From the NCBI GenBank assembly GCA_007120555.1, contig SKNL01000182.1:1-14983 (forward strand): a stretch of 14,983 nucleotides of DNA. The letters run 5' to 3'. Position 1 is the stretch's first letter. Each line of letters starts with the position of its first letter. Positions 1 to 6,900 of this stretch are shown one piece after another. The translations under genes and the position numbers were made by a program. Origin of the DNA: Balneolales bacterium. GTDB lineage: Bacteria > Bacteroidota > Rhodothermia > Balneolales > Natronogracilivirgulaceae. The notes under the pieces are model-generated. The model searched no databases. It was given only the letters and a program-made list of their open reading frames with translations, and was not told the origin of the DNA.

Positions 1-261
1 AACCTGGCCTGTTATTCTGCGCTGACTATTGCAATGGCCAGACTTGCAGGACTGGAGCCCGGTTTTTTCGCCCATACCATTGTGGATGCGCACATTTATG
101 TCAATCACGTTGACGGCCTGAAAGAGCAGTTGTCAAGGGAACCCCGTCCGCTTCCACGTCTTGAGGTCACAGGCAACGATATTGATGAGCTGACGCTCAA
201 TGATTTCAAGCTTGTTGATTACAATCCGCATCCACGCATAGCTTTCGAAGTAGCCGTCTGA
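1..261 (+). CDS. thyA: Thymidylate synthase, C-terminal 86 residues (5' truncated by window edge)
   Basis: The reading frame is open from base 1 and ends at TGA 259-261. It encodes the last 86 residues of thymidylate synthase, which converts dUMP to dTMP using methylene-tetrahydrofolate and produces dihydrofolate. The segment NLACYSALTIAMARLAGLEPG is the helix after the catalytic-Cys region. DAHIYVNHVDGLKEQLSREP contains the His and Tyr of the conserved HIYxNH motif that contact dUMP, and the tail ending in PHPRIAFEVAV is the typical C-terminal closure (I-x-x-x-x-A-V). The catalytic Cys lies upstream of the window. The next gene, folA, starts three bases after the stop. That placement fits the metabolism, because DHFR regenerates the folate that ThyA oxidises. 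The ATG at 34 is internal and is not the start. Confidence 0.95.
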   Translation, partial: NLACYSALTIAMARLAGLEPGFFAHTIVDAHIYVNHVDGLKEQLSREPRPLPRLEVTGNDIDELTLNDFKLVDYNPHPRIAFEVAV

Positions 262-264
262 ATC

Positions 265-753
265 ATGGACAGCAAGATCATCAGTATGATAGTTGCTCAC
301 GACCCCAACCTGGTCATTGGCAGGGATGGGGCACTGCCGTGGCGCATACCTGAGGATATGGACCATTTTAAGAAAAGAACTACCGGACATGCCATAGTGA
401 TGGGGAGGGGTGTATTCGAAGAACTGGGGGAAAAGCCGCTGCCAAATCGCCGGAACATCGTACTGAGCCGTTCCAGGAGCTATGGAAATGTGGAAGTATG
501 CCGGAGCCTTGACGAAGTACTCGAACAGTTGAAAGACCAGAAGAAGTTTTTCATTATCGGTGGAGCAGAGATTTACCGGCTCTTCTATCCGGTCTGCAAC
601 CGGCTGGAAGTGACTCAGATCCACCAGGAGTACGATGGGGATACCTTTTTCCCGGAATACCGGCACGAAATCGGCACTGTCTGGAAAGAGGTTCATCGGG
701 AAGAAAGGCGCGAGTTCACATTTGTTGACTTTGAACGAATCCGCCAAGCATGA
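265..753 (+). CDS. folA: Dihydrofolate reductase
   Basis: Encodes 162 residues, the usual length for a bacterial chromosomal DHFR, which reduces dihydrofolate to tetrahydrofolate with NADPH. The N-terminal motif VIGRDGALPWRIPEDMDHFK (residues 17-36) has the Met20-loop-type sequence, the LPW motif and the acidic catalytic residue D31, equivalent to E. coli D27. VMGRGVFEELG (45-55) and NRRNIVLSRS (61-70) are NADPH-binding elements. The double glycine in FIIGGAEIY (96-104) and DTFFP (126-130) are also conserved. The ATG at 265 lies three bases after the thyA stop, and no clear Shine-Dalgarno is visible, so translation is probably coupled to thyA. Its TGA overlaps the ATG of the downstream M1 peptidase by four bases. 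No key residue is missing. Confidence 0.96.
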   Translation: MDSKIISMIVAHDPNLVIGRDGALPWRIPEDMDHFKKRTTGHAIVMGRGVFEELGEKPLPNRRNIVLSRSRSYGNVEVCRSLDEVLEQLKDQKKFFIIGGAEIYRLFYPVCNRLEVTQIHQEYDGDTFFPEYRHEIGTVWKEVHREERREFTFVDFERIRQA

Positions 754-2480
754 CGAGCCGAACATTTTTCGCACTGATGATCTCTCTGCAGACCTGGCTG
801 CTCGCCTGTTCCAATCCGGCAACAGCTGATATTCCGGTCATCGTACCCTTAAGTGAGTATGAAAACAATATCCTTGATTCCGGCGGGAAATTGCTGGAAG
901 AACAGGCTGTCCTGGACATACATTTTTATGATCTGAATCTGAGCGTGAATCCAGCTGACAGCACCATCAGTGGTGTGGTTAATACACAGGCCCATGTCAC
1001 CGGGAAAACCGACAGGTTTGCAGCACACCTGGATACGGTATTCACCGTCTCAGAGGTGATGTATCATCAACCGGGTGAAGCGGATATCCCGCTCGGGTTC
1101 TACCATGAGAATGGCCTGGTTGTGGCAATGCTTCCCGGTACCCTGGATGCCGGCAGCCATCTGAGTCTGAGCATTCGTTACTCAGGCAGGCCGCGAAAGG
1201 CGCCGAATCCACCCTGGGAAGGGGGATTTACCTGGGAGCGGACCCGTGACGGCAAGCCATGGATAGGCGTATCCTGTCAGGTCAATGGCGCCGACATCTG
1301 GTGGCCGGTAAAGGATCATCCTTCTGACAGGGCCGATTCCGTATCCCTGCGCATTACGGTTCCGGAAGAGGTCATTGCGGCCTCCAACGGGGTCCTGCGA
1401 TCTGTAGTTCAGCATCAGCCGGGTACACACACGTTTCACTGGGTAACCAATGCACCCATCAGCAACTACGCTGTCAGCATCAATATCGGACCTTATGTGG
1501 AGGTTGCCCGGCCTTTTCAAAGCATATCCGGAGAGGAGTTTCCGATGATTTTCTGGGCGCTTCCTGAAAACCGGGAGAAGGCTGAGGAATTGATGGATCA
1601 GGTTGCTGATCATATGCGTTTTTTTGAAAGCCTCCTGGGCCCGTATCCTTTCAGGCACGAAAAGTATGGGATTGCCGAAGCACCTTTTTTCGGAATGGAG
1701 CATCAGACCATCATCGCTTATGGAGCAGGGTATAAAGATGATACGGTATTCGATACCGGCTCCGGCTTTGACGACCTTCATCATCACGAATTGTCTCATG
1801 AGTGGTGGGGGAACTTTGTGACAGCGTATGATTGGAAGGATTTCTGGATCCATGAAGGGTTCGGCACGTACATGCAGCCGCTTTATGCGGAACATTTGCA
1901 TGGAAAAGAACAGTACCGCTACTTCATGAAACGTATTTACGAGCGTATTGAGAACAACATGCCGATTGCACCGGAAGAATCCCGCACTACGAGAGAGATG
2001 TTTGAAGGAAGGGACATCTACATGAAAGGCGCATGGGTGCTGCACACACTCAGAAAACTGATCGGCGATGATGACTTTTTCCACTCCCTCAGAAAAATGA
2101 CATATCCGGACGGTTTTCCGGAAGACACCGGTGGCCAGGAAACCCGAAAAAGGGTCTCTGTCCCGTCCCGATATACCGACACTGATGAATTTATTGCCAT
2201 TGCAGAGGAGACAGCGGGCCGGGATCTTGGATGGTTTTTTGACGCTTACCTTCGATACAGTGCCTTGCCCGAACTGCAGCTGCAGACACATGAAAACGGC
2301 CTCATCCTGACCTGGTCAGTACCATCAGGCCGCGATTTTCCCATGCCGGTGGAAGTATGGGATGGAGAGGAACGGCATGTCGTGGTCCCCGACGGTGAAT
2401 CTGTGATTACAGTATCCCACCCGGAAGCGCTTCGTATCGATCCCTGCAACAAGGTGCTCAGGGCCGGCATGTTTCAGTGA
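750..2480 (+). CDS. M1-family zinc metallopeptidase, predicted lipoprotein
   Basis: Encodes 576 residues. The first 20 form a lipoprotein signal: a hydrophobic stretch ending in the lipobox LLAC, with C20 as the lipidated residue. The N-terminal beta domain of the aminopeptidase N/LTA4-hydrolase family follows. The zinc motif is HELSH (346-350) with the third ligand E369 in IHEGF, giving the HExxH-18-E spacing typical of family M1. GMEHQ (315-319) takes the place of the exopeptidase GAMEN motif and keeps the Glu that binds the substrate amino terminus. Y424 in YMKGAWVL matches the catalytic Tyr. The protein therefore looks like an active aminopeptidase acting outside the cytoplasm. It lacks the large C-terminal helical domain of E. 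coli PepN, as do the short members of the family. Its ATG at 750 overlaps the folA stop (ATGA), although no functional link to folate is known. The natural substrate cannot be read from the sequence. Confidence 0.93.
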   Translation: MTSRTFFALMISLQTWLLACSNPATADIPVIVPLSEYENNILDSGGKLLEEQAVLDIHFYDLNLSVNPADSTISGVVNTQAHVTGKTDRFAAHLDTVFTVSEVMYHQPGEADIPLGFYHENGLVVAMLPGTLDAGSHLSLSIRYSGRPRKAPNPPWEGGFTWERTRDGKPWIGVSCQVNGADIWWPVKDHPSDRADSVSLRITVPEEVIAASNGVLRSVVQHQPGTHTFHWVTNAPISNYAVSINIGPYVEVARPFQSISGEEFPMIFWALPENREKAEELMDQVADHMRFFESLLGPYPFRHEKYGIAEAPFFGMEHQTIIAYGAGYKDDTVFDTGSGFDDLHHHELSHEWWGNFVTAYDWKDFWIHEGFGTYMQPLYAEHLHGKEQYRYFMKRIYERIENNMPIAPEESRTTREMFEGRDIYMKGAWVLHTLRKLIGDDDFFHSLRKMTYPDGFPEDTGGQETRKRVSVPSRYTDTDEFIAIAEETAGRDLGWFFDAYLRYSALPELQLQTHENGLILTWSVPSGRDFPMPVEVWDGEERHVVVPDGESVITVSHPEALRIDPCNKVLRAGMFQ

Positions 2481-2518
2481 GGGATCGGGCCACGCTTCCT
2501 GGATTGATCGCGCATATT

Positions 2519-2572
2519 TCCCGGAAGGGCCGGGCTTGATTCCCGGAAGGGCCGGGCTTGATTCCCGGAAGG
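2519..2572. repeat. Short 22-bp tandem repeat, 2.5 copies, hairpin-bearing
   Basis: Two exact copies of a 22-bp unit occupy 2519-2540 and 2541-2562, and the first ten bases of a third follow at 2563-2572. Each full unit contains CCCGGAAGGGCCGGG, in which CCCGG pairs with CCGGG around an AAGGG loop. The array lies in the 120-bp spacer between two convergent genes, the M1 peptidase and the FecR-like gene, so folded transcripts from either side would contain these hairpins. No U-tract follows, so a classical intrinsic terminator is not supported. The rest of the spacer holds nothing else I recognise. Confidence 0.8.
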
Positions 2573-2600
2573 ATCGTGCAGGTTTCCCGTAAAGCCCCGG

Positions 2601-3863
2601 TTACAGATGCCGGTCGCCGTTATCGGGCAGAAGTGAGTCGCTGTACGGGTTTTGAACTGTATTTTCGCTTTGAACCGTATTGCCGGGGGACAATGCATCC
2701 AAACTATCCTCCCCAACAAACTCATCGTGATCTGCGGTGAAGGAAAACGGGTCGGACCATTCACCGGAAACCCCGTAAAAATCTACGGCCATTACTCTCA
2801 CATTATACTCGCCTGCCTTGGGCAATTCGGCGGTAAATCGGTTTTTGTGATGAAGCGTCAGCACATGATGGAACCGCTCCTCTGCATCCTGATAAATATG
2901 AACCAGATACTGGTCCGCCATATCAACCCCGTTCCACATGATGATTGCTGAAAATCCACTCTTGTCTTTTGAGTCAATCTTTGAAGCTGCATCCGTATCA
3001 CTGTCCGGGACCGGATCTGTCTCCTGTCGTTGCGGAACGACATAGGCGGTTGTGATATGTGGCTGTGCCGGAAGTATGACTCCGGAATAATTGGCCGATG
3101 TTATGCGGCCCATCAGGCCCTGGCCGGCGGGAATCTCGCAAGGAGTATCACGACAACTCCACCACAAGGCTCCGGTTTTTGATGTAAGGATCATGCCGGA
3201 CTCTCCCCGGCAGTGAACTCCAAAAGATACTGGTGGTGCGTCATGATTGTGATGCAGCGTTTCTTCAAAGCAGCGAACAACATCAGGAAAAGAGGACTCG
3301 GACAAATCGTTTTCGAACAGCAATTCGGCACTATTGAGCATCAACTCAGATCCATCCGACACTATGGTTGCCCTGGAAGCGGGATAAAGGATCATGGTGC
3401 CCGCCGGGTTGAAGTCAATCAGGGCGAAGTGCCTGGAGCACGTTTCTACTATATCGCCCGGAAGCAGTTCTTTATTTTTTTGGAGGACAAGGGTTTGCCC
3501 GTCACGCTCTACTTTCAGGCACTGGTGTGAATAGGCTACCCGTGCAAAGTATGGAGGCGCCATGATATCGGAGCCAGTCCATTCTTTGGGCGGCAAGATG
3601 CTGTCCGAATGGACGGGGTCATGGTGTATGCTGTCCGTGTGGAGGGATTGCGAGTCTTTTTTATCCGGAGTGGCATATGAGTTACGTTTGCCGATTTTCA
3701 GAGCTTCTGCGGTATCTTTTTTGCTGAATTCAGAAAGCTGATGTGATACCTCCGAACTGGCATAGGCGGGTCCGGTTTCCGTCAGGACGCTGTCTGTCCC
3801 TGTTGCCAGGAAAACAGCGGTGAGTGCGGCTGCCAGAGTAAATGCTATTATTCGGTAACTCAT
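2601..3863 (-). CDS. Exported FecR-domain and fibronectin-III-like protein
   Basis: Encodes 420 residues. Residues 1-21 are a signal-peptide-like hydrophobic segment (IIAFTLAAALTAVFLA), with possible cleavage there or after AYA at 35. A Ser/Asp/His-rich linker follows (about 40-100, including an HTDSIHHDPVHSDSI stretch). Residues 103-260 resemble a FecR domain: an opening strand (YFARVAYSHQCLKVERDGQ), L-PGD (134-137), and then a beta-rich stretch containing SRATIVSDGSELMLNSAELLF. Residues 303-376 look like a fibronectin type III or Fn3-like sandwich (IIMWNGVDMADQYLVHIYQ, then GEYNVRVMAVDFYGVSGEWS). The tail is low-complexity. FecR domains are known from anti-sigma regulators and from exported surface or peptidoglycan-associated proteins. 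There is no sigma factor nearby and no mid-protein membrane segment, so an extracytoplasmic scaffold role is inferred rather than an anti-sigma role. The ATG lies four bases after the stop of the HD-domain gene, so the two are probably cotranscribed. The exact function is unknown. Confidence 0.7.
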   Translation of the reverse strand: MSYRIIAFTLAAALTAVFLATGTDSVLTETGPAYASSEVSHQLSEFSKKDTAEALKIGKRNSYATPDKKDSQSLHTDSIHHDPVHSDSILPPKEWTGSDIMAPPYFARVAYSHQCLKVERDGQTLVLQKNKELLPGDIVETCSRHFALIDFNPAGTMILYPASRATIVSDGSELMLNSAELLFENDLSESSFPDVVRCFEETLHHNHDAPPVSFGVHCRGESGMILTSKTGALWWSCRDTPCEIPAGQGLMGRITSANYSGVILPAQPHITTAYVVPQRQETDPVPDSDTDAASKIDSKDKSGFSAIIMWNGVDMADQYLVHIYQDAEERFHHVLTLHHKNRFTAELPKAGEYNVRVMAVDFYGVSGEWSDPFSFTADHDEFVGEDSLDALSPGNTVQSENTVQNPYSDSLLPDNGDRHL

Positions 3864-3867
3864 GAGG

Positions 3868-5127
3868 TCAGATGTCGATTGATACTTCTTTGAGATGAAC
3901 TACATAATGCTTGATAACCGGCTTTGTCAAGGCCAGGATATGCTGATTGTCAGATGCTTTTGAGAATTCAACGGCCACATCATCATTCTGAAGTATCCAG
4001 ATACCGTCACTGTGGTAGGTATAGGCTTCGCTCTGACTGAAATCGTGGAACAGGTAACAGTCCATGGTTTCCTCATCAGTTGGCAACTCCATATGCCTGA
4101 GTGCATCTGCCGTCCGTTCTTTCCAGAATGCAATCTGTCTTTCCGTTGGCTTTCTGTCAAGGAAGGTGGTGCGGAAGAAACCACGATTGAGAAAACGCCG
4201 GCATAAATCCCGCAATACGGCCTGATCAAAATGTTGCCAGTACTTCAGATTTATCAAGATATCATTATCATCGAGATCTGCAAATGAGTTAAGTATCTTT
4301 CTGTTTACTTTTTTTGACGCAGCCTTTTTGTCCTTAAAGAAGAATTCCAGTGCAGGAGAATAGAAGGGCAGGTCAATTCCCTGCTCTATCAGTTGCCGCG
4401 CCCGTTGAAGTATGGCGAGAAGCAGTTTGTCGCCGCCCAGCACGGTTTTGTGCAGATAGACCTGCATATACATCAGGCGCCGTGCGACGATATAATTTTC
4501 GATAGCATAGATGCCTTTCTTGTCAATTACGATATTTCCCTGATGGACGCGCATGGTCCGGATAATCCGGTCAATGCCGATGGCGCCTTCCTGCACTCCG
4601 GTAAACATGCCATCACGCCTGATGTAGTCCAGGCGATCAATGTCCAGCTGTGAAGAAATAAGCTGATGCAGGAATTTTTTCGGGTAATTACCGGTAAAGA
4701 TGGCAATGGCCACATCCAACTGTCCGTCAAACTGGCGGTTGAGGTCCTCCATCAGCATCAGGGTGAGTTCCTCGTGATGGGTGTGCCGGATAATGCTTTT
4801 TTCCAGGGTATGGGAATAGGGACCGTGGCCGATATCGTGAAGGAGAATGGCAATCAGCGTGCTTTCAAATTCCTTGTTGGTAATAGTGGTGTCCCGCTCT
4901 CTCAGGTGGAGAAGCACCCGTTGCATGAGGCCAAGTGCTCCCAGGGCATGTGAAAAACGTGAGTGTTCGGCACCGGGAAAAACCATATTTGCCAGCCCAA
5001 GTTGCCGGATCCTGCGGAGTCGCTGTACATAAGGATGGTCAAGCAGTTTCAAAACCAGTCCTTTCGGCACATGGATGAAACCGTGGACCGGATCCGTGAA
5101 TATTTTGTATTGGGTGGATTTATCCAT
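3868..5127 (-). CDS. HD-domain phosphohydrolase (dNTPase/SAMHD1-like, COG1078 type)
   Basis: Encodes 419 residues if translation starts at ATG 5127. The opening KIFTDPVHGFIHVP and the block VQRLRRIRQLGLANMVFPGAEHSRFSHALG are hallmarks of the SAMHD1/EF1143-like HD phosphohydrolase group. The metal ligands are visible: H60 in HSRFSH, the HD pair H97-D98 in LLHDIGHGPYSH, and an Asp in SSQLDIDRLDYIRRD (159-172). Proteins of this group hydrolyse nucleotides, often dNTP to deoxynucleoside plus triphosphate, in the cytoplasm; the substrate here is not determinable. The frame could also open at TTG 5151 or GTG 5136, which would add eight or three residues. I prefer ATG 5127 because homologues begin just before the KIxDPVHG motif, but no strong Shine-Dalgarno decides it. 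The FecR-like gene follows four bases after the stop. Confidence 0.9.
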   Translation of the reverse strand: MDKSTQYKIFTDPVHGFIHVPKGLVLKLLDHPYVQRLRRIRQLGLANMVFPGAEHSRFSHALGALGLMQRVLLHLRERDTTITNKEFESTLIAILLHDIGHGPYSHTLEKSIIRHTHHEELTLMLMEDLNRQFDGQLDVAIAIFTGNYPKKFLHQLISSQLDIDRLDYIRRDGMFTGVQEGAIGIDRIIRTMRVHQGNIVIDKKGIYAIENYIVARRLMYMQVYLHKTVLGGDKLLLAILQRARQLIEQGIDLPFYSPALEFFFKDKKAASKKVNRKILNSFADLDDNDILINLKYWQHFDQAVLRDLCRRFLNRGFFRTTFLDRKPTERQIAFWKERTADALRHMELPTDEETMDCYLFHDFSQSEAYTYHSDGIWILQNDDVAVEFSKASDNQHILALTKPVIKHYVVHLKEVSIDI

Positions 5128-5199
5128 AACTGGCACCAGTAATCTGCACAAGGAAACGATACCGCCGATGCCGGACGCCCGAAACCACGATGTCTGTGA

Positions 5200-5227
5200 A
5201 TGATATTTTTACAGAAACTTGTTGCAA
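5200..5227 (-). promoter_or_regulatory. Candidate promoter for the HD-phosphohydrolase gene
   Basis: Read on the minus strand, TTGCAA (5227-5222) and TATCAT (5205-5200) are separated by 16 bases, resembling -35 and -10 boxes. The -10 matches TATAAT at 5 of 6 positions. The boxes lie about 70-100 bases upstream of the preferred ATG at 5127, in the divergent spacer. If the host uses a Bacteroidota-type sigma factor, the E. coli-style consensus may not apply. Confidence 0.35.
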
Positions 5228-5249
5228 TTGAAATTACTATCATAAGGTA

Positions 5250-5278
5250 CTGAAATGGTCTGTGAAAATAAGTATTAT
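5250..5278 (+). promoter_or_regulatory. Candidate promoter for the M42 aminopeptidase gene
   Basis: CTGAAA (5250-5255) and TATTAT (5273-5278) lie 17 bases apart and resemble a -35/-10 pair, with 4 of 6 and 5 of 6 matches. The implied start of transcription is near 5285, about 28 bases before ATG 5313. If correct, the possible upstream TTG start at 5286 would sit at the very 5' end of the mRNA, which argues for ATG 5313. Confidence 0.35.
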
Positions 5279-5304
5279 TTGACCTTTGGAACATCTAACA
5301 CTCT

Positions 5305-5310
5305 GGAGGA
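5305..5310 (+). promoter_or_regulatory. Shine-Dalgarno sequence for the M42 gene
   Basis: GGAGGA lies directly upstream of ATG 5313. It is one of the few strong Shine-Dalgarno-like sequences in the window. Its spacing to the ATG is unusually short, two to three bases. It still favours 5313 over the in-frame TTG at 5286, which has nothing comparable upstream. Confidence 0.5.
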
Positions 5311-5312
5311 AT

Positions 5313-6389
5313 ATGACATTTGACAAAAGAACTGCAGAATTTCTGGAAAATCTGCTTGTGACCCCGAGTCCGGCTGGTTTCGAAAAAGCCGGGCAGCAGG
5401 TTTGGCTGGATTTTGTCAGGTCTGCGGCTGACCTGGTTGAAACCGATGCCTATGGCTCGGCGGCAGCGCGGCTGGATGTTGACCCGTCTGCGATCACCGT
5501 GATGCTTGAGGCTCATTGTGATGAGATCGGCATGATCGTTCAATATGTCGATGAATCCGGATTCGTGTACATTAACAGGGTAGGGGGCAGCGATCCTGGT
5601 ATTGCCCGAGCCCGCAAGGTTTTCATACACAGTCGTGACGGGATCGTCAGTGGCATCATCGGTAATACGGCAATTCATCTCCAGGACCGTGAAAACAACA
5701 AACTGCCCAAATGGAGCGACCTGTTTATAGATATCGGGGCTTCAAACAGGGAAGAGGCACTCGGCATGATACGCATCGGTGACCCCGTCACGCTTGCCGA
5801 GCAGTTTGAGTTCCTTTCAGACGACCTGATTACCGGCCGCGCCCTGGATAACAGGATCGGGGGATTTGTAATTGCCAGGGTTATTGAAATCCTGCAGTTG
5901 AGGCGCCCGGAACTGGCCGTCAATGTAATTGCACTCAATGCCGTCCAGGAAGAAGTTGGCGGATTCGGGGCCCGTATGATGGCCTATAGATATGACCCTG
6001 ATGTCGCTTTTGTCACCGATGTGACCCACGCCACGGACACCCCCGGCATCAATCACAAACAGCACGGGCTGGTAAAAATGGGCAAAGGTCCTGTGATAAA
6101 CCATGGCGGCGCCAACCACCCGGTAGTTCTTGAGCATTTTGAACAGATAGCAGAAAAAACAGGTATCCCGCTTCAGCGGGAAGCCTCCGGATCACGCACC
6201 GGTACCGACGCCGACAGTATTTTTTATCAGAAAAGAGGGATACCCATAGGACTTGTTTCCCTGCCCCTTCGATACATGCACAGTCCCGTAGAACTGGCAT
6301 CTGTTTCGGATATCCTTCAACTCACAGACTTTTTAGCCGAGTCTGTACTTGCCTTGCAACACGATCAGAAATTTACGCTTTTTGAATAG
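5313..6389 (+). CDS. M42-family metallo-aminopeptidase (glutamyl/deblocking aminopeptidase type)
   Basis: Encodes 358 residues from ATG 5313, the usual size for family M42, which forms large cytoplasmic oligomers that trim peptides. The dinuclear-metal ligands are all visible: H68 in EAHCDEIGMIV, D179 in GRALDNRIGG, E213/E214 in VQEEVGGFGAR (catalytic base and ligand), D236 in VTDVTHATDTPG and H323 in LRYMHSPVE. The N-terminal LLVTPSPAGFE motif is also typical. The frame can be extended nine codons to a TTG at 5286, but the Shine-Dalgarno and the domain boundary favour 5313. The gene is transcribed alone, divergent from the HD gene and convergent with the Hc1-like gene. M42 members have been annotated as cellulase M or as frvX/ysdC-type peptidases; substrate specificity cannot be told here. 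Confidence 0.93.
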   Translation: MTFDKRTAEFLENLLVTPSPAGFEKAGQQVWLDFVRSAADLVETDAYGSAAARLDVDPSAITVMLEAHCDEIGMIVQYVDESGFVYINRVGGSDPGIARARKVFIHSRDGIVSGIIGNTAIHLQDRENNKLPKWSDLFIDIGASNREEALGMIRIGDPVTLAEQFEFLSDDLITGRALDNRIGGFVIARVIEILQLRRPELAVNVIALNAVQEEVGGFGARMMAYRYDPDVAFVTDVTHATDTPGINHKQHGLVKMGKGPVINHGGANHPVVLEHFEQIAEKTGIPLQREASGSRTGTDADSIFYQKRGIPIGLVSLPLRYMHSPVELASVSDILQLTDFLAESVLALQHDQKFTLFE

Positions 6390-6415
6390 CGGTACATTCC
6401 GCCAGGTCGGCTGAC

Positions 6416-6430
6416 GACCGGTTGCCGGTC
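6416..6430 (+). other. Perfect GC-rich hairpin downstream of the M42 gene
   Basis: GACCGG-TTG-CCGGTC is a perfect 6-bp stem with a three-base loop, 26 bases after the M42 stop codon. No U-tract follows, so it may protect the 3' end or act with the terminator at 6466-6498 rather than terminate on its own. Confidence 0.45.
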
Positions 6431-6459
6431 TCATGGCGTGCATGGCAGCAAGTATGTGC

Positions 6460-6498
6460 AAAAAAAAAAGCCATTATCGATTGCTCGAAATGGCTTTT
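6460..6498 (-). terminator. Strong intrinsic terminator of the Hc1-like gene
   Basis: On the minus strand, AAAAGCCATT pairs with AATGGCTTTT. Inside that stem, TCGA-GCAA-TCGA continues the helix with a single bulged T and a GNRA-type GCAA tetraloop. A run of U follows directly (ten A on the plus strand, 6460-6469). This is a textbook Rho-independent terminator for minus-strand transcription. On the plus strand the same stem is followed by only four U, so it may act weakly as a terminator of the M42 gene as well. Confidence 0.85.
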
Positions 6499-6517
6499 GT
6501 CAAAAGTATAAGACAAA

Positions 6518-6539
6518 AAAAGAAATCGTGATTTCTTTT
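6518..6539 (-). terminator. Second, AT-rich stem-loop overlapping the Hc1-like stop codon
   Basis: AAAAGAAAT-CACG-ATTTCTTTT on the minus strand is a perfect 9-bp stem with a four-base loop, followed by more U residues. The left arm uses the last two bases of the TAA stop codon at 6540-6538. It sits just before the stronger terminator at 6466-6498, so the small gene has two stem-loops in series. Confidence 0.55.
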
Positions 6540-6711
6540 ACTGTTTTTTACTGTTTTGGATATCAACACGGATTTCCTGAGACAATTTTTTAAGATCCTG
6601 GAGTGTTTTTCTTGCCCGAGTTCCAGCAGTTTTGTTGCTCTTGCTGTAGAACTTCTCCATATCCACCTCTAAATCATCAACCAAAGATTTTATTTCGTTG
6701 AATCTGTTCAT
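6538..6711 (-). CDS. Histone H1/Hc1-like small nucleoid protein, 57 residues
   Basis: A 57-residue frame from ATG 6711 to TAA 6538. The product begins MNRFNEIKSLVDDLEVDMEK; the middle is FYSKSNKTAGTRARKTLQDL (21-40) and the end is KKLSQEIRVDIQNSKKQ. The pattern KFY-K-NK-AGTRARK-LQ-LKKL-QEIR is characteristic of the Hc1-like histone H1 family widespread in Bacteroidota and related groups, which are small basic DNA-binding, nucleoid-associated proteins. The predicted structure is helical, with an acidic first third and a Lys/Arg-rich remainder; it has no Lys/Ala-rich tail like chlamydial Hc1. GGAG at 6719-6722 gives a well-spaced Shine-Dalgarno seven bases before the ATG, and candidate promoter and terminator sequences flank the gene, so it is a monocistronic unit. 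It is probably highly expressed, judging from the strong signals. Confidence 0.85.
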   Translation of the reverse strand: MNRFNEIKSLVDDLEVDMEKFYSKSNKTAGTRARKTLQDLKKLSQEIRVDIQNSKKQ

Positions 6712-6712
6712 G

Positions 6713-6729
6713 AATTAACTCCGTTAATT
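6713..6729 (-). promoter_or_regulatory. Perfect dyad around the Shine-Dalgarno of the Hc1-like gene
   Basis: AATTAAC-(3 bases)-GTTAATT is a perfect 7-bp inverted repeat starting one base from the ATG. In the mRNA the loop is GGA, part of the Shine-Dalgarno, so the ribosome-binding site sits in the loop and closing pair of a small AU-rich stem. It could also be a DNA operator. Which of these it is cannot be decided from the sequence. Confidence 0.55.
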
Positions 6730-6784
6730 TTCAATTGAATTACATGTTACAAGAAGACGTCTCGCCTCCGTTTGGTAGAAGCTA

Positions 6785-6813
6785 AATATAAGCAATCCAA
6801 CATGTCAAGTTAA
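6785..6813 (-). promoter_or_regulatory. Candidate promoter of the Hc1-like gene
   Basis: On the minus strand, TTAACT (6813-6808) and TATATT (6790-6785) are 17 bases apart and resemble -35 and -10 boxes (4 of 6 and 5 of 6 matches). A TTGACA hexamer (6808-6803) overlaps the first box but has only 12 bases to TATATT. TATATTTA also partly resembles the Bacteroidota -7 element TAnnTTTG. The rest of 6712-6900 is AT-rich and contains no gene that I can support. Confidence 0.45.
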
Positions 6814-6900
6814 AAATCGCTAATTAGGATATAAAAAAGCAGATTTATGGCATTATTTGTGAATATTTGGAAAAAGTGCCCGAGAATTCTGCGGATTTTC

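Noticed and set aside
133..822. 229-codon open frame on the minus strand
   Set aside because: Antisense shadow of thyA and folA, both unambiguous on the plus strand.
1182..2291. 369-codon open frame on the minus strand
   Set aside because: Antisense shadow of the M1 peptidase; its product shows no coherent domain.
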